From an uncultured Dehalococcoidia bacterium (lineage in GTDB: Bacteria > Chloroflexota > Dehalococcoidia > Lucifugimonadales > Lucifugimonadaceae), in assembly GCA_913052475.1 (NCBI GenBank), contig CAJXEJ010000003.1, forward strand, positions 22,385 through 86,384: DNA of 64,000 bases, written 5' to 3'. The notes below the pieces were generated by a model. That model had not been told where the DNA came from. It saw only the letters and a list, made by a program, of their open reading frames with translations, and ran no database searches. A program made the position numbers and the translations under genes. This document shows positions 17,071 through 25,861 of the stretch, piece after piece. The stretch's first letter is position 1. Each line of letters opens with the position of its first letter.

Positions 17071-17877
17071 CTAGACCTCCCGCACCGGAATGCCACGTTC
17101 GGCAAGGTACGACTTGACTTCGGAAACTCGTAGTTCGCCGAAGTGGAAAAGCGATGCTGCAAGAACGGCATCGGATTTGCCCTCTGTTAGAGCATCGTAA
17201 AAGTGTTCAGGCTCCCCGGCTCCACCGCTTGCGATGACCGGGACCGTTACGGAATCGGATATCATGGACAGCAATTCGTTGTCGTATCCGGTCTTCTGAC
17301 CGTCGGCGTCCATGCTGGTAACAAGAAGTTCGCCTGCACCCAGCTCGGTGGCGTGGCGCGCCCATTTGATAGCGTCGAGCGGTGTCGGGCGTCGGCCGCC
17401 GTGAGTGTAGATCTGCCACATTGCTGCGGCAGGGACGGTGTCGAAACTTTCGAGTTGAGTGATGACCGGGTCGTCAACTCTTTTAACATCCATAGCGAGC
17501 ACCACGCACTGCGAGCCGAACTCTTTGGCGCAGTCTTCGATGAGCTTCGGACTTGCAACCGCAGCAGAGTTCACCGAAACCTTGTCGGCCCCGGCCTCGA
17601 GCATTTTGCGCATGTCGTCGACCGAGCGAATCCCGCCACCAACCGTCAGCGGTATGAACACTTCCGACGACACCTTTTCGACGACATCCATCATCGTGTC
17701 TCGTGCGTCTGACGAAGCGGTGATATCGAGGAATACGAGCTCGTCGGCACCTTCTGCGTTGTAGAACGCGGCGAGTTCAGCCGGATCGCCTGCGTCGCGG
17801 ATGTCGACAAAGCTGACACCCTTGACCACGCGACCGTCATCTACGTCCAGGCATGGAATGACGCGTCGCGTCAACAT
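17071..17877 (-). CDS. hisF: Imidazole glycerol phosphate synthase cyclase subunit
   Basis: A 268-residue TIM barrel that uses ammonia from HisH to turn PRFAR into imidazole glycerol phosphate and AICAR. Visible signatures are [17 protein letters not shown] with the catalytic Asp, [35 protein letters not shown] and [14 protein letters not shown]. The loop [15 protein letters not shown] matches the usual THGGRKPTGLDAV segment. It lies in the minus-strand his operon after the methyltransferase gene. Start ATG 17877. Confidence 0.96.
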   Translation of the reverse strand: MLTRRVIPCLDVDDGRVVKGVSFVDIRDAGDPAELAAFYNAEGADELVFLDITASSDARDTMMDVVEKVSSEVFIPLTVGGGIRSVDDMRKMLEAGADKVSVNSAAVASPKLIEDCAKEFGSQCVVLAMDVKRVDDPVITQLESFDTVPAAAMWQIYTHGGRRPTPLDAIKWARHATELGAGELLVTSMDADGQKTGYDNELLSMISDSVTVPVIASGGAGEPEHFYDALTEGKSDAVLAASLFHFGELRVSEVKSYLAERGIPVREV

Positions 17878-17892
17878 CGTGGATTCTCCGGT

Positions 17893-18468
17893 CTACTTGC
17901 GAGCGACGATGATGTACCGATGGGGGGTCAGTTGGCGTGACGTGAGAGTAGTAAAGCCGAGAGCCTCAACCGCTTCCCGCATTTCCTGCTGCACGACTCG
18001 CTTCGAAGCGGCCGGGCCAACTTCTGCCTTGCCTTCAATAGGAAGCCATTCGACAATAGAAATCCAACCAGACTTCTTCAGAAGACGGGCGGCTTCTTTT
18101 ATCAGAGTTTTTGGGCGGCTCGCTTCGTTGAGTACGTCAGAAAGTGCGATTCCGTCGAGTGATTCGTCATCAAGTGGAATCGAATTTTCTTTCGACACGA
18201 CTGTTTCGATATTGCCGAGCTTTGCGGATTCCCCCTGTGACTTAACGTGCTCCAGCATTTCTTTCTGCACGTCAATCGCATAGCAAGTTCCTGCGTAGAC
18301 GTACTTGGCGAGCGGGATGGACAGCCAGCCTGGCCCTGAACCGACATCGGCAACTTTGTGATCGTTGTGAATCGGCACCAACGCGATCATCGATTGAGGG
18401 TCGTATGTTTCCTCAAGCGTCGGGTGCAGTAGAGTTTCTACTTTGTCTACTGAAGATTTCGTTGGCAT
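17893..18468 (-). CDS. Class I SAM-dependent methyltransferase
   Basis: A 191-residue Rossmann-fold methyltransferase. Motif I is KVADVGSGPGWLSIPLA, motif II YAIDVQKEMLEHVK, and the post-motif strand is LDGIALSDVLNEASRP. It resembles small UbiE-like enzymes but carries no substrate-specific signature I can name. It is placed between hisA and hisF with short spacers on both sides, so it is transcribed with the his operon. Whether it acts in histidine metabolism is unknown. Confidence 0.82.
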   Translation of the reverse strand: MPTKSSVDKVETLLHPTLEETYDPQSMIALVPIHNDHKVADVGSGPGWLSIPLAKYVYAGTCYAIDVQKEMLEHVKSQGESAKLGNIETVVSKENSIPLDDESLDGIALSDVLNEASRPKTLIKEAARLLKKSGWISIVEWLPIEGKAEVGPAASKRVVQQEMREAVEALGFTTLTSRQLTPHRYIIVARK

Positions 18469-18510
18469 TCGTCTCTGTTCCGTTCGGTACGTTGTGTTTT
18501 TGGCCTTCGG

Positions 18511-19248
18511 CTATTTACCGGCGGTAGTCATTTCGTCAATCGTTTCGATGGCGCACTTTAAATCCAGTGCGCCAGAGTAAATGGCCATGCCTGATATTGC
18601 GCTTTCCACACCCATCTTCGCCAGTCCGACGAGGTCGTCAATGGATGCGATTCCACCAGCCACGATAATAGGATATCGCAGGTTGTCGCTCAATTCGGCT
18701 ACCGCATCGAAGTTTGGGTGTGTCAAAGTGCCATCTCGACTGGTATCCGTATAGATAAATCGTCTGACGCCGATTTCAACCATCTGGCTAGCGAGATCGA
18801 TTGCAGTTACTTTAGATGTTTCGTGCCAGCCGCGAGTTTGAACCATTCCGTCTTTTGCATCGATGCCGACAATGACGTGTTCGGTACCGATGTCATCGAC
18901 AACTGCCCGAACTTCGTCGGGAGCTTCGATAGCTGCAGTGCCGATAATGACGCGATCTACCCCGATGTCGATCAAGCGATGAGCTTCAGCAGCATCACGC
19001 ACACCGCCTCCGAGTTGTATCGGGATATCGACTGCTTGGACAATCGCTGCTACGGCGTCGGCATTGCCTCGAACGCCATCTCTTGCACCATCGAGGTCGA
19101 CAACGTGCAAACGCCGTGCACCCTGATCCAGCCATCGTTTTGCGACACCGACAGGGTCATCATCGAACACTGTCTCTCGATCATAGTCGCCTTGGGTCAG
19201 ACGAACGCAGTGTCCGTTTCTCAGGTCTATTGCTGGCAGGATTTCCAT
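18511..19248 (-). CDS. hisA: ProFAR isomerase
   Basis: A 245-residue TIM barrel catalysing the Amadori rearrangement of ProFAR to PRFAR, step 4 of histidine synthesis. The sequence shows EILPAIDLRNGHCVRLTQGD with the catalytic Asp, LHVVDLDGAR, PIQLGGGVRD, RVIIGTAA, YTDTSRDGT with the second catalytic Asp, and PIIVAGGIAS. Length is typical. It follows hisH by 24 bases. Confidence 0.95.
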   Translation of the reverse strand: MEILPAIDLRNGHCVRLTQGDYDRETVFDDDPVGVAKRWLDQGARRLHVVDLDGARDGVRGNADAVAAIVQAVDIPIQLGGGVRDAAEAHRLIDIGVDRVIIGTAAIEAPDEVRAVVDDIGTEHVIVGIDAKDGMVQTRGWHETSKVTAIDLASQMVEIGVRRFIYTDTSRDGTLTHPNFDAVAELSDNLRYPIIVAGGIASIDDLVGLAKMGVESAISGMAIYSGALDLKCAIETIDEMTTAGK

Positions 19249-19272
19249 CAGGGTTATTCGTTCGTTCCTTTA

Positions 19273-19947
19273 TCACTTTGCTGTGGTCGATGCCAGATCA
19301 AGAAAATTCTTGTAAATCTGTAACCCAACGTCACCACTTTTTTCCGGGTGAAACTGGGTTCCAGCGACATTGCCGCGGGCAATGGCTGCGCAGATTTCGA
19401 CACCGTAGTCGGTGGTTGCGGCTACTTCAACTTGCTCATTGGGAACGCATCGGTACGAGTGGACGAAGTAGAAGTGCGAGCCCTGCGGAATTCCCTTGAA
19501 CAGCAGGTTTCGATTCGCATCATCATTGGTAAACCGCACTGCGTTCCAGCCCATGTGGGGTACTTTCATTGCTGAACCCAGCTCATCGGTCATACCGGTT
19601 GGGATGAGTTGGACATTGCCTTCGACGAGTCCAAGCCCGGGTAGTTCGCCCTCTTCCGAAGAATCGAACAACACCTGTAGGCCAACACAGACACAAAGCA
19701 GCGGTTTGCCCGAAGCGGCGAACTCTTTAACCGGCTCCGACATTTCAAGCGTGTTAAGAGCATTCATTACAGCGTCGCTGGAACCAACGCCCGGTAGGAC
19801 GGCAGCATCGGCTGTAGCCAACTCAGCAGGATCGCTGGTTACAACGGGATCGGCACCAACTTTACGCAGCGCCTTCTCAACACTATGCACATTCGCGGCA
19901 CGGGTATTGAGAACGACGATGTGAGGTTTTCCGGAATTATTGGTCAT
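19273..19947 (-). CDS. hisH: Imidazole glycerol phosphate synthase glutaminase subunit
   Basis: A 224-residue class I amidotransferase that feeds ammonia to HisF. The nucleophile elbow is LLCVCVGLQVLF, the oxyanion region is VLPGVGSSDAVMN, and the His-Glu pair lies in GTQFHPEKSGDVG. All catalytic residues are present, unlike in the amidotransferase-like protein before gyrA. It is the first gene of the his operon and is divergent from the iron-sulfur protein gene at 20145, so the gap 19948-20144 should hold two promoters. Confidence 0.94.
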   Translation of the reverse strand: MTNNSGKPHIVVLNTRAANVHSVEKALRKVGADPVVTSDPAELATADAAVLPGVGSSDAVMNALNTLEMSEPVKEFAASGKPLLCVCVGLQVLFDSSEEGELPGLGLVEGNVQLIPTGMTDELGSAMKVPHMGWNAVRFTNDDANRNLLFKGIPQGSHFYFVHSYRCVPNEQVEVAATTDYGVEICAAIARGNVAGTQFHPEKSGDVGLQIYKNFLDLASTTAK

Positions 19948-20144
19948 TCTGGGCGACTCGCTGTGAATTTTCCGTAGATCGGTTTTTCACGAAACATCAA
20001 TTGTAGTTCGAAATTCATCAAATCACCCGTAATCCAATCCTCATAAGGACTTTACGCGACAGTTTTGCGCAAAAGTCGGCAACGCGCGAGAATGGTGTGC
20101 ATAATGTAGGTAGACCAGAGAACGACTGCGGCAGGTGAAAATCG

Positions 20145-20504
20145 ATGACGATGGCTCCGGGGCGCACAGTACCGATAAATACCATTGAGATCACTGAAAA
20201 AGCGGCGAGCAAGGTTAAGCAGTTCGCCGCCGACAAAGGCATGGAGAAATTCGGCCTGAAAGTCGCAGTGAAGGGCGGCGGTTGTTCGGGTTTGACCTAC
20301 GTCCTGGACATTGTCGAAGGCGCTGAAGAGGATGACAAAGTCGTCGTTCACCACGGTGTTGAGGTTTACGTGCCCAAAAAGGCGTTTGTATTCCTTGCGG
20401 GGACAGTTCTCGATTTTTCTGACGGACTAAACGGCAAAGGGTTCGAATTCGCCAATCCGATGGCCACTAAAACCTGCGGCTGCGGCACCTCGTTTTCGGT
20501 CTAG
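20145..20504 (+). CDS. IscA/ErpA-type iron-sulfur cluster carrier
   Basis: A 119-residue A-type carrier. The three ligand cysteines are Cys47 in GGGCSGL and Cys111/Cys113 in the terminal CGCGTSF. These proteins pass [2Fe-2S] or [4Fe-4S] clusters to apo-enzymes. In this window ActB2 is an obvious iron-sulfur client type, and YgfZ, which helps cluster insertion, is the next gene. Start ATG 20145; ATG at 20151 is also possible. Confidence 0.92.
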   Translation: MTMAPGRTVPINTIEITEKAASKVKQFAADKGMEKFGLKVAVKGGGCSGLTYVLDIVEGAEEDDKVVVHHGVEVYVPKKAFVFLAGTVLDFSDGLNGKGFEFANPMATKTCGCGTSFSV

Positions 20505-20566
20505 GCGTGAGGCTAGGTGGTTCATCACGTTTCTATTCAGACCGTGACGGACGTAGGTAAGTATTT

Positions 20567-21529
20567 TTGCAATCTCGGACACTTCAGAAGGTAGATCAAT
20601 CGCAACTCGGCGCGCTTGTGAGTGATTGTGGGTTGGTTCGCTGGAGTAACTCGACGATCGTCGAGCATTCGGGTCCCGACGCTCTCGACCTGCTTCACCG
20701 ACTTACCACTAAAGAACTTCTGACGATCACCGAAGGCAAATCTCGTCGAACCGCGCTGACCTCAGATCGAGGCCGGGTTATCGATGTGTTCGTGGTGGCT
20801 CATGTCGAAGAGAATTGCTTGATGTTGATATCTGACTCGGACGATTCGGAGCGGATGGTCTCCGCTATCGACTACTTCACGATTATCGAAGACGCTGAAC
20901 TGACTGATCTATCTGGATCGTACGATCGAATATCACTCGTAGGCTCGAGAGCGCGAACCGTTATCGAGTCGGTATTTGGAATTGCCGTGCCTGACGATAC
21001 TGCTGCAATTATTAAATTCGGGACTGGTAGCGTCACCCTCGCGTCCGACACCTCACGAGGTGTCGGGTGGTTCGATGTGATTGGCGAGAGCTACGCGTTG
21101 GATTCGGCGATTAAGATGTTGGAAAAAGGCGGCGTCACTCCAATCGATTCCGAAACATTCGAGTATTTCCGTATCGACAACGCTATTCCCGGTTCCGATA
21201 GGGAATACGGCGAGCATGCGAATCCAATCGAGGCTGGCCTCCTTGATCTGATCGACTGGGACAAGGGCTGCTACGTCGGTCAGGAAGTTATCGTTCGACT
21301 CGATGCGTATGACAAGGTTCAGCGGGAACTCAGGGTGTTGGTTTCAAACTCACCGCTCGTTGAGAAGACAGGACTAACTGTCGCCTCGAAACCAGCCGGC
21401 GTGGTCACCAGTGCATCACGATTAGCAAGCGACGACGGTAAATACCTGAGCCTTGCTTTGGTGCGAAAAGCGTTTGCGGAGTCGAGCGCCGATCTCGAAG
21501 CGGATGGAATCGAAGCGGTTGTTCGGTAA
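20567..21529 (+). CDS. ygfZ: YgfZ/GcvT-type folate-binding protein
   Basis: A 320-residue tetrahydrofolate-binding protein of the YgfZ family, which assists maturation or repair of certain iron-sulfur enzymes. The hallmark KGCYVGQE sits near residue 238, within DLIDWDKGCYVGQEVIVRL. The N-terminus has GPDALDLLHRLTTKELL and RGRVIDVFVV as in GcvT. The start is TTG at 20567, since no ATG is available upstream of the conserved region. It lies 62 bases after the A-type carrier gene, a functionally matching neighbour. Confidence 0.88.
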   Translation: MQSRTLQKVDQSQLGALVSDCGLVRWSNSTIVEHSGPDALDLLHRLTTKELLTITEGKSRRTALTSDRGRVIDVFVVAHVEENCLMLISDSDDSERMVSAIDYFTIIEDAELTDLSGSYDRISLVGSRARTVIESVFGIAVPDDTAAIIKFGTGSVTLASDTSRGVGWFDVIGESYALDSAIKMLEKGGVTPIDSETFEYFRIDNAIPGSDREYGEHANPIEAGLLDLIDWDKGCYVGQEVIVRLDAYDKVQRELRVLVSNSPLVEKTGLTVASKPAGVVTSASRLASDDGKYLSLALVRKAFAESSADLEADGIEAVVR

Positions 21530-21760
21530 CCGGGTTTCCGGATTATCCTCGCGTAAGTCGTCGATTCTCCTCGTCCCGACCTTAGCGATAGCGAAGCGTA
21601 GGGACCTCGGCAGTTCAATTGAGGTTATCGCGACCGAACGTAACTGAGCAGTATCTATCCAAATTCGAACGGCGTAGATCTCTCCACTTCGCTGTCATAG
21701 CGGTCGTGACGAGGGTCGTTCGGGAAATTATCCGTCGCCTCACGCAGTGCGGCTTGCGAT

Positions 21761-22537
21761 CTACTGGTGTCGGAGTGTTTCTCCACCGTCGACCTTGATG
21801 ACTTGACCACGGATCATCTCGGCGTCGGTGCCACAGAGCATCGCCACGACTTTAGAGACGTCCTCCGATGTGATGACTTTTCCCGCTGGAGTCTCACGGG
21901 AAGCGATTTCTTTGACGCCAAATTCATCGGGGAACGCGTCGATGGCGTCGGTCATCACAAATCCTGCCGACACTGTGTTCACAGCGATTCCCTTCGGTCC
22001 GAGTTCGACCGCCAGATAGCGAGTTACCGCCTCAATCGCCGCCTTCGAAACGCCGACTGCGAAATAGGCGGGAAGCACCCGGGTAGAACCCGGGCTCGAA
22101 AGATTGATGATGCGGCTGCCCTCCGACATGAGACGAGAGGCTGCTACCGAAAGCATCCACGGACCTCGGGCGTTGATATCCATCGTCCAGTCCCAGTGTT
22201 TCGCTGAGAGTTCCGCAGCAGGTCGCATAACGCCCGAAGCGGCGTTGTTGACGAGAATATCTAGTCGTCCGAATTGCTCTTCGATCTTTCCGACCAGCGA
22301 TTCGACTGCGGCTTCGTCGCCGATATGTGCCTTGATTCGCATCGCAGTGACTCCGGCTGCCTCTAGCTCCTCAACGGTTGCATTGGCTGCCGCGTGGTTC
22401 TTGAGATAATTGATGATGACAGTGGCACCGCGCTGACCCAACTCGAGGGCAATCGCTTTGCCAATACCACGCGATCCACCAGTGACGAGCGCAATTTTGC
22501 CAGTCAGGTCGTTACTTGATGTGTTGGAATCGCTCAA
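21761..22537 (-). CDS. fabL: FabL-type enoyl-ACP reductase (short-chain dehydrogenase)
   Basis: A 258-residue SDR. The cofactor loop is ALVTGGSRGIGKAIA. The segment NNAASGVMRPAAELSAKHWD followed by WTMDIN closely matches Bacillus FabL (NADPH-dependent enoyl-ACP reductase III), and so do VGVSKAAIEAVTRYLAVEL and AEMIRGQVIKVDGG. The catalytic Tyr-x3-Lys of ordinary SDRs appears as AYFAVGVSKAA, in the FabL style. It would reduce trans-2-enoyl-ACP in the last step of elongation. It is the last gene of a five-gene fatty-acid cluster, 16 bases after fabG. The FabL assignment rests on motif similarity recalled by eye. Confidence 0.78.
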   Translation of the reverse strand: MSDSNTSSNDLTGKIALVTGGSRGIGKAIALELGQRGATVIINYLKNHAAANATVEELEAAGVTAMRIKAHIGDEAAVESLVGKIEEQFGRLDILVNNAASGVMRPAAELSAKHWDWTMDINARGPWMLSVAASRLMSEGSRIINLSSPGSTRVLPAYFAVGVSKAAIEAVTRYLAVELGPKGIAVNTVSAGFVMTDAIDAFPDEFGVKEIASRETPAGKVITSEDVSKVVAMLCGTDAEMIRGQVIKVDGGETLRHQ

Positions 22538-22553
22538 GGCTGTGCACTCGGCA

Positions 22554-23300
22554 TTAAATGGCCATTCCGCCGTCGACGCGGATTATGTCGCCAGTGATGT
22601 ACTGGGCTTCGTCGGTAGTCAGAAACACGATAGTTGGTGCTACCTCGTCGGGCTCGCCAAATCGACCCTGTGGAATCCATGTGAGAACGGTTTCGCGTTG
22701 TTTGTTCGAGATATCGGCGGAAGTGGCAGTTGTGATGTATCCGGGAGCCACGACATTGGCGGTAATGCCACGTGTGGCAACTTCTTTTGCAATGGACTGT
22801 GTAAAGCCAAATACCGCTGCCTTTGAGGCAGAGTAGTTCGATTGCCCGATGTTTCCTCGCATACCGACTACCGACGACACGTTTACGATTCGACCCCAGC
22901 GGCCTTTGACCATTCCGGGAATCACTTTGTGAGTGCAGTAGTAGGTGCCATACATGTTCACCTTCATTGTGTACTCGAACTGTTCGTCCTTCATTCGCAT
23001 CAATAGCGAGTCGTTAATTACTCCGGCGTTGTTGATGAGGATCTCGATCGGTCCGTGTGCCTCTACGGCCCGGTCGATCATCGTAGCGGCACTCTCTTTT
23101 TCGGCGACGTTGCCGCCGACTGCAATAGCAATTCCACCGGCGGCGCGAATTTCTTCGACAACTGCTTCGGCTTCTTCAGGATGAGTATTGTAGTTGACGG
23201 CCACGCGGTGTCCGTTCGCGGCCAGTCGAAGAGCGGTCGCTCGTCCGATTCCGCGAGATCCACCAGTTACTAGCGCACTTCTTGGCGTATTACCGCTCAA
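22554..23300 (-). CDS. fabG: 3-oxoacyl-ACP reductase
   Basis: A 248-residue SDR of the FabG group. The cofactor loop is ALVTGGSRGIGRATA, then NNAGVINDSLLMRMKDEQFE, the catalytic YSASKAAVFGFTQSIAKEVA, TANVVAPGYITTA and ITGDIIRVDGGMAI. FabG reduces 3-oxoacyl-ACP with NADPH in each elongation cycle. It is flanked by plsX and the FabL-like gene, so a lipid role is firm. Start ATG 23300; 54 bases separate it from plsX. Confidence 0.93.
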   Translation of the reverse strand: MSGNTPRSALVTGGSRGIGRATALRLAANGHRVAVNYNTHPEEAEAVVEEIRAAGGIAIAVGGNVAEKESAATMIDRAVEAHGPIEILINNAGVINDSLLMRMKDEQFEYTMKVNMYGTYYCTHKVIPGMVKGRWGRIVNVSSVVGMRGNIGQSNYSASKAAVFGFTQSIAKEVATRGITANVVAPGYITTATSADISNKQRETVLTWIPQGRFGEPDEVAPTIVFLTTDEAQYITGDIIRVDGGMAI

Positions 23301-23354
23301 TATTTGACCCTCACGTTACGTATTGCGTTGTCCTGAACAGTTTGTCTCAAACTG

Positions 23355-24371
23355 CTAATCGCTTACTTCAGCCCTTATTCTGTCGAGCTCGGCCTGTTGG
23401 GCTTCGATCAATCCGGTGCTTGCAACGAATTTAGCTGTGCCAACTGCGTTTGCAACCGCACTAACCCCCGAAGCTCCGTGACCCACGATGGCAAGGCCAT
23501 TCACTCCGAGTAGTGGACCTCCGCCGAAGGCTTCAAGAATGTTCATGCGTTCGAATATTTCCTTTGAAAGTTTCTTACTTTCTTTGGTTTCTCCCAAAAC
23601 GCTATTCACATGGCCGACGATGGCATCACCGAGCCCCTCGGTAAGTTTGAGAACAACGTTACCAACGAATCCGTCACAAAGAACGACCTCGGCTTTGCCT
23701 TTTGGTAGGTCATTAGGTTCGATATTGCCGATGAAGTTGAGATCGGTTGAGTTCAGCAGATCGGTTGTTTCTTTGACGAGTGCGTTGCCTTTGCCTTCTT
23801 CCGATCCGATACTGAGCAATGCAATCCGTGGGTTGTCGTTCTTGTAGATCAGCTTCGACATGATGTTGCCGAGTGCTGCGAAATCTACGAGTAGTCCGGG
23901 TCGGGTGTCGACGTTGGTTCCTAGATCAATAATTACTGTGTTTGGCGCGTAACCGATGACTGGTCCGCCGAGGGCTCCACGATCGATTCCATCGAGGGTT
24001 CCGTAGACAACGGTTGCCGCTGCGATTGAGGCACCGGTTGAGCCCATGCTGACGAATCCGGCCGCCTTACCCATTTTTACGGTGCCTGCGGCAACAAATA
24101 TCGAAGCCTTGGGTTTAGAACGGAATGCACGCGCGGGGCTTTCGCCTTCTTCGACAATGCCCTCGGTAGGAACGACCTGAACCAGTTGTTTGGTTGGTGT
24201 GTCGTATTTATCGAGTTCGGCCTGAATCGCCTCGGCATCACCGACGAGGGCGATCGCTACTCCACCTTCACCGATTGCTTTCAGCGCAGCAGGCACGGTA
24301 ACCGATGGGCCGTGATCGCCGCCCATGGCATCGAGAGCTATTGGAATTATGCCTTCGGGAATCCCCGTCAT
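23355..24371 (-). CDS. plsX: Phosphate acyltransferase PlsX
   Basis: A 338-residue PlsX, which converts acyl-ACP to acyl phosphate, the donor for PlsY in phospholipid synthesis. It starts IPIALDAMGGDHGPSVTVPA, the PlsX hallmark, and shows GFVSMGSTGA, LIDLGTNVDTRPG, LLSIGSEEGKGN and VLCDGFVGNVVLKLTEG. Its position inside the hadAB-fabG cluster links fatty-acid elongation to membrane lipid assembly. Start ATG 24371. Confidence 0.96.
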   Translation of the reverse strand: MTGIPEGIIPIALDAMGGDHGPSVTVPAALKAIGEGGVAIALVGDAEAIQAELDKYDTPTKQLVQVVPTEGIVEEGESPARAFRSKPKASIFVAAGTVKMGKAAGFVSMGSTGASIAAATVVYGTLDGIDRGALGGPVIGYAPNTVIIDLGTNVDTRPGLLVDFAALGNIMSKLIYKNDNPRIALLSIGSEEGKGNALVKETTDLLNSTDLNFIGNIEPNDLPKGKAEVVLCDGFVGNVVLKLTEGLGDAIVGHVNSVLGETKESKKLSKEIFERMNILEAFGGGPLLGVNGLAIVGHGASGVSAVANAVGTAKFVASTGLIEAQQAELDRIRAEVSD

Positions 24372-24425
24372 TATCTGTTCCGTGTTGCTGATCCACGGTT
24401 AAAGCCGGGGACGCAATTGTCCATC

Positions 24426-24845
24426 TTATTCCAAAGGTACTGTCGCTCGTCCGGCAGCAGCGTCCGTACCATCGGGCTTTTTGCATCCAATGACACAAGT
24501 TGCGATCAGCCCGTTATTAGATTCGTCGATAGATGTGATCTCACCGTAAGTGGTCACCGTTTCGCCCGGGAAGACCGGTGAGCTGAAGCGAACTTTGAGT
24601 TTTCCACCGGAGTGCCATGTGTCTGGAAATTCAGTTGCGAGCATCTCGGTGACGATTGCAAGGCTGAGCATGCCGTGTGCAATACGGGTGCCGAACTGGG
24701 TCGACGCGGCGTATGTCTCGTCCAAATGGATGGGGTTGTGATCACCCGATGCTTCAGCGTAGGCATCGACTCGAGCCTGAGTGATCTGGCGTTCGAAGCC
24801 GGAAAGGTTGTCGCCGGCCGCTCGCTGAGTGGTGTTTGAACTCAC
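24426..24845 (-). CDS. MaoC-like 3-hydroxyacyl-ACP dehydratase, catalytic subunit (HadB type)
   Basis: A 139-residue hot-dog protein. The hydratase motif is present: YAEASGDHNPIHLDETYA supplies the catalytic Asp and His, and GTRIAHGMLSLAIV follows as in MaoC/R-hydratase proteins. Together with the next gene upstream, which lacks those residues, it resembles the actinobacterial HadA-HadB heterodimer that dehydrates 3-hydroxyacyl-ACP. Its ATG at 24845 overlaps the hadA-like stop as ATGA, so the two are translationally coupled. No FabZ is present nearby. Confidence 0.85.
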   Translation of the reverse strand: MSSNTTQRAAGDNLSGFERQITQARVDAYAEASGDHNPIHLDETYAASTQFGTRIAHGMLSLAIVTEMLATEFPDTWHSGGKLKVRFSSPVFPGETVTTYGEITSIDESNNGLIATCVIGCKKPDGTDAAAGRATVPLE

Positions 24846-25276
24846 GACGATGCCTGTCCGGTCACGACGATTGTCGTGGTGGAGGTGCCGATCTCGATTC
24901 CTTCGGAGTCGATGTACGAAACAGCTACGGTTGCGAAATGATTTCCTCGCCTTACGGAGTTCGCAGCCAGCCTTGCGGTCGCGTCGACCTTCTCACCGAT
25001 CTTGACCCGCCGTACCCAACCAACTTCCTGTCCAGTATGAATAGTCTGAAGTCCTCCGGAGAATAAACCCATATCTGCGATTAACTCGGTTAGAGCAGCA
25101 GCTACGACCATAATCGGCGCCAGCGAATCGCCATAGTCGGGAGATTCTGCTCCGCCGACTGCTTCTGCGTAGGCGGCTGCTCGGGCGGCGGGAATAGTTA
25201 CATCGTAGGGGCCGAATTCATGGCCAACCACGGCGGTCGATATCAGGGGTGCTTCCAATAAATATCCTCCGTCCAT
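24842..25276 (-). CDS. Hot-dog dehydratase partner subunit (HadA type)
   Basis: A 144-residue protein of the N-terminal MaoC / FAS1_DH group. It has the fold pattern (HEFGPYDVTIPAARAAAYAEA, QTIHTGQEVGWVRRVKIGE) but not the D-x4-H dyad of catalytic hot-dog hydratases. It therefore likely provides the acyl-chain tunnel for the catalytic partner encoded just downstream, as HadA does for HadB in mycobacteria. It is the first gene of the fatty-acid cluster. Start ATG 25276. Confidence 0.8.
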   Translation of the reverse strand: MDGGYLLEAPLISTAVVGHEFGPYDVTIPAARAAAYAEAVGGAESPDYGDSLAPIMVVAAALTELIADMGLFSGGLQTIHTGQEVGWVRRVKIGEKVDATARLAANSVRRGNHFATVAVSYIDSEGIEIGTSTTTIVVTGQASS

Positions 25277-25366
25277 CCGACCGCTTAGTAGCAGTAGGAC
25301 TTCGCCGTAAAATGCGCATTGTAGATTTGCCCTGCTGGAGGGGCAAAGAAATGTGAAATCAATCGG

Positions 25367-25792
25367 CTATTCACCAGAGGTCGAACTGCCACCTCGTTGC
25401 ATGGAAATAGCCTCGTCGACCAATTCGCTGGCAAGTTCGTAGGATGCAGAGTTTCGAAAGTCGAGTTGTGAAATCGCAAGTACTCGATACAACAGGCCTG
25501 TCGAGACCAAACCACTATTGCTCTGACCAAGCACAGGGAGTCTTATTCCCATCGCCTCCGATATCGCTACTGCAGCGTTCATTCCGCTTCGATTCAAGTA
25601 CACGCGAGTGATTACCCGCCCTTTGTGGGTAACGCTTACTCCACTTTTGTCCTGATTGAGCTCAACCCTGAGATGGGAACGAGGTTTCTCGATCAGTTTG
25701 TAGCCATGCTCAATCGCGCGTTTTCTCGAAACGGTCAAGATAGATATCCATTCGCACAATAACCCTGCATATTTCGCACGGCGTGGGGGCAT
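25367..25792 (-). CDS. Unrecognised protein, 141 residues
   Basis: I do not recognise this protein. It begins MPPRRAKYAGLLCEWI, has a basic middle (RKRAIEHGYKLIEKPRSHLR) and a possible small beta sheet (GVSVTHKGRVITRVYLN), then a mostly helical C-terminus ending in serine- and glycine-rich sequence. No membrane segment or metal motif is visible. It lies 90 bases upstream of the hadA-like gene in the same direction and could be co-transcribed. The absence of competing frames and the ordinary codon use speak for a real gene. Confidence 0.5.
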   Translation of the reverse strand: MPPRRAKYAGLLCEWISILTVSRKRAIEHGYKLIEKPRSHLRVELNQDKSGVSVTHKGRVITRVYLNRSGMNAAVAISEAMGIRLPVLGQSNSGLVSTGLLYRVLAISQLDFRNSASYELASELVDEAISMQRGGSSTSGE

Positions 25793-25861
25793 TGAAATCG
25801 ACGTTAACCAAGTATAATCCCGACCCGAATCAACCGTAGACGGCAGTTCATATAGCGTGGA

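Noticed and set aside
20440-20460. GGGTTCGAATTCG as a tRNA T-arm
   Set aside because: It lies inside the IscA/ErpA gene, and no acceptor or anticodon arms are found around it.
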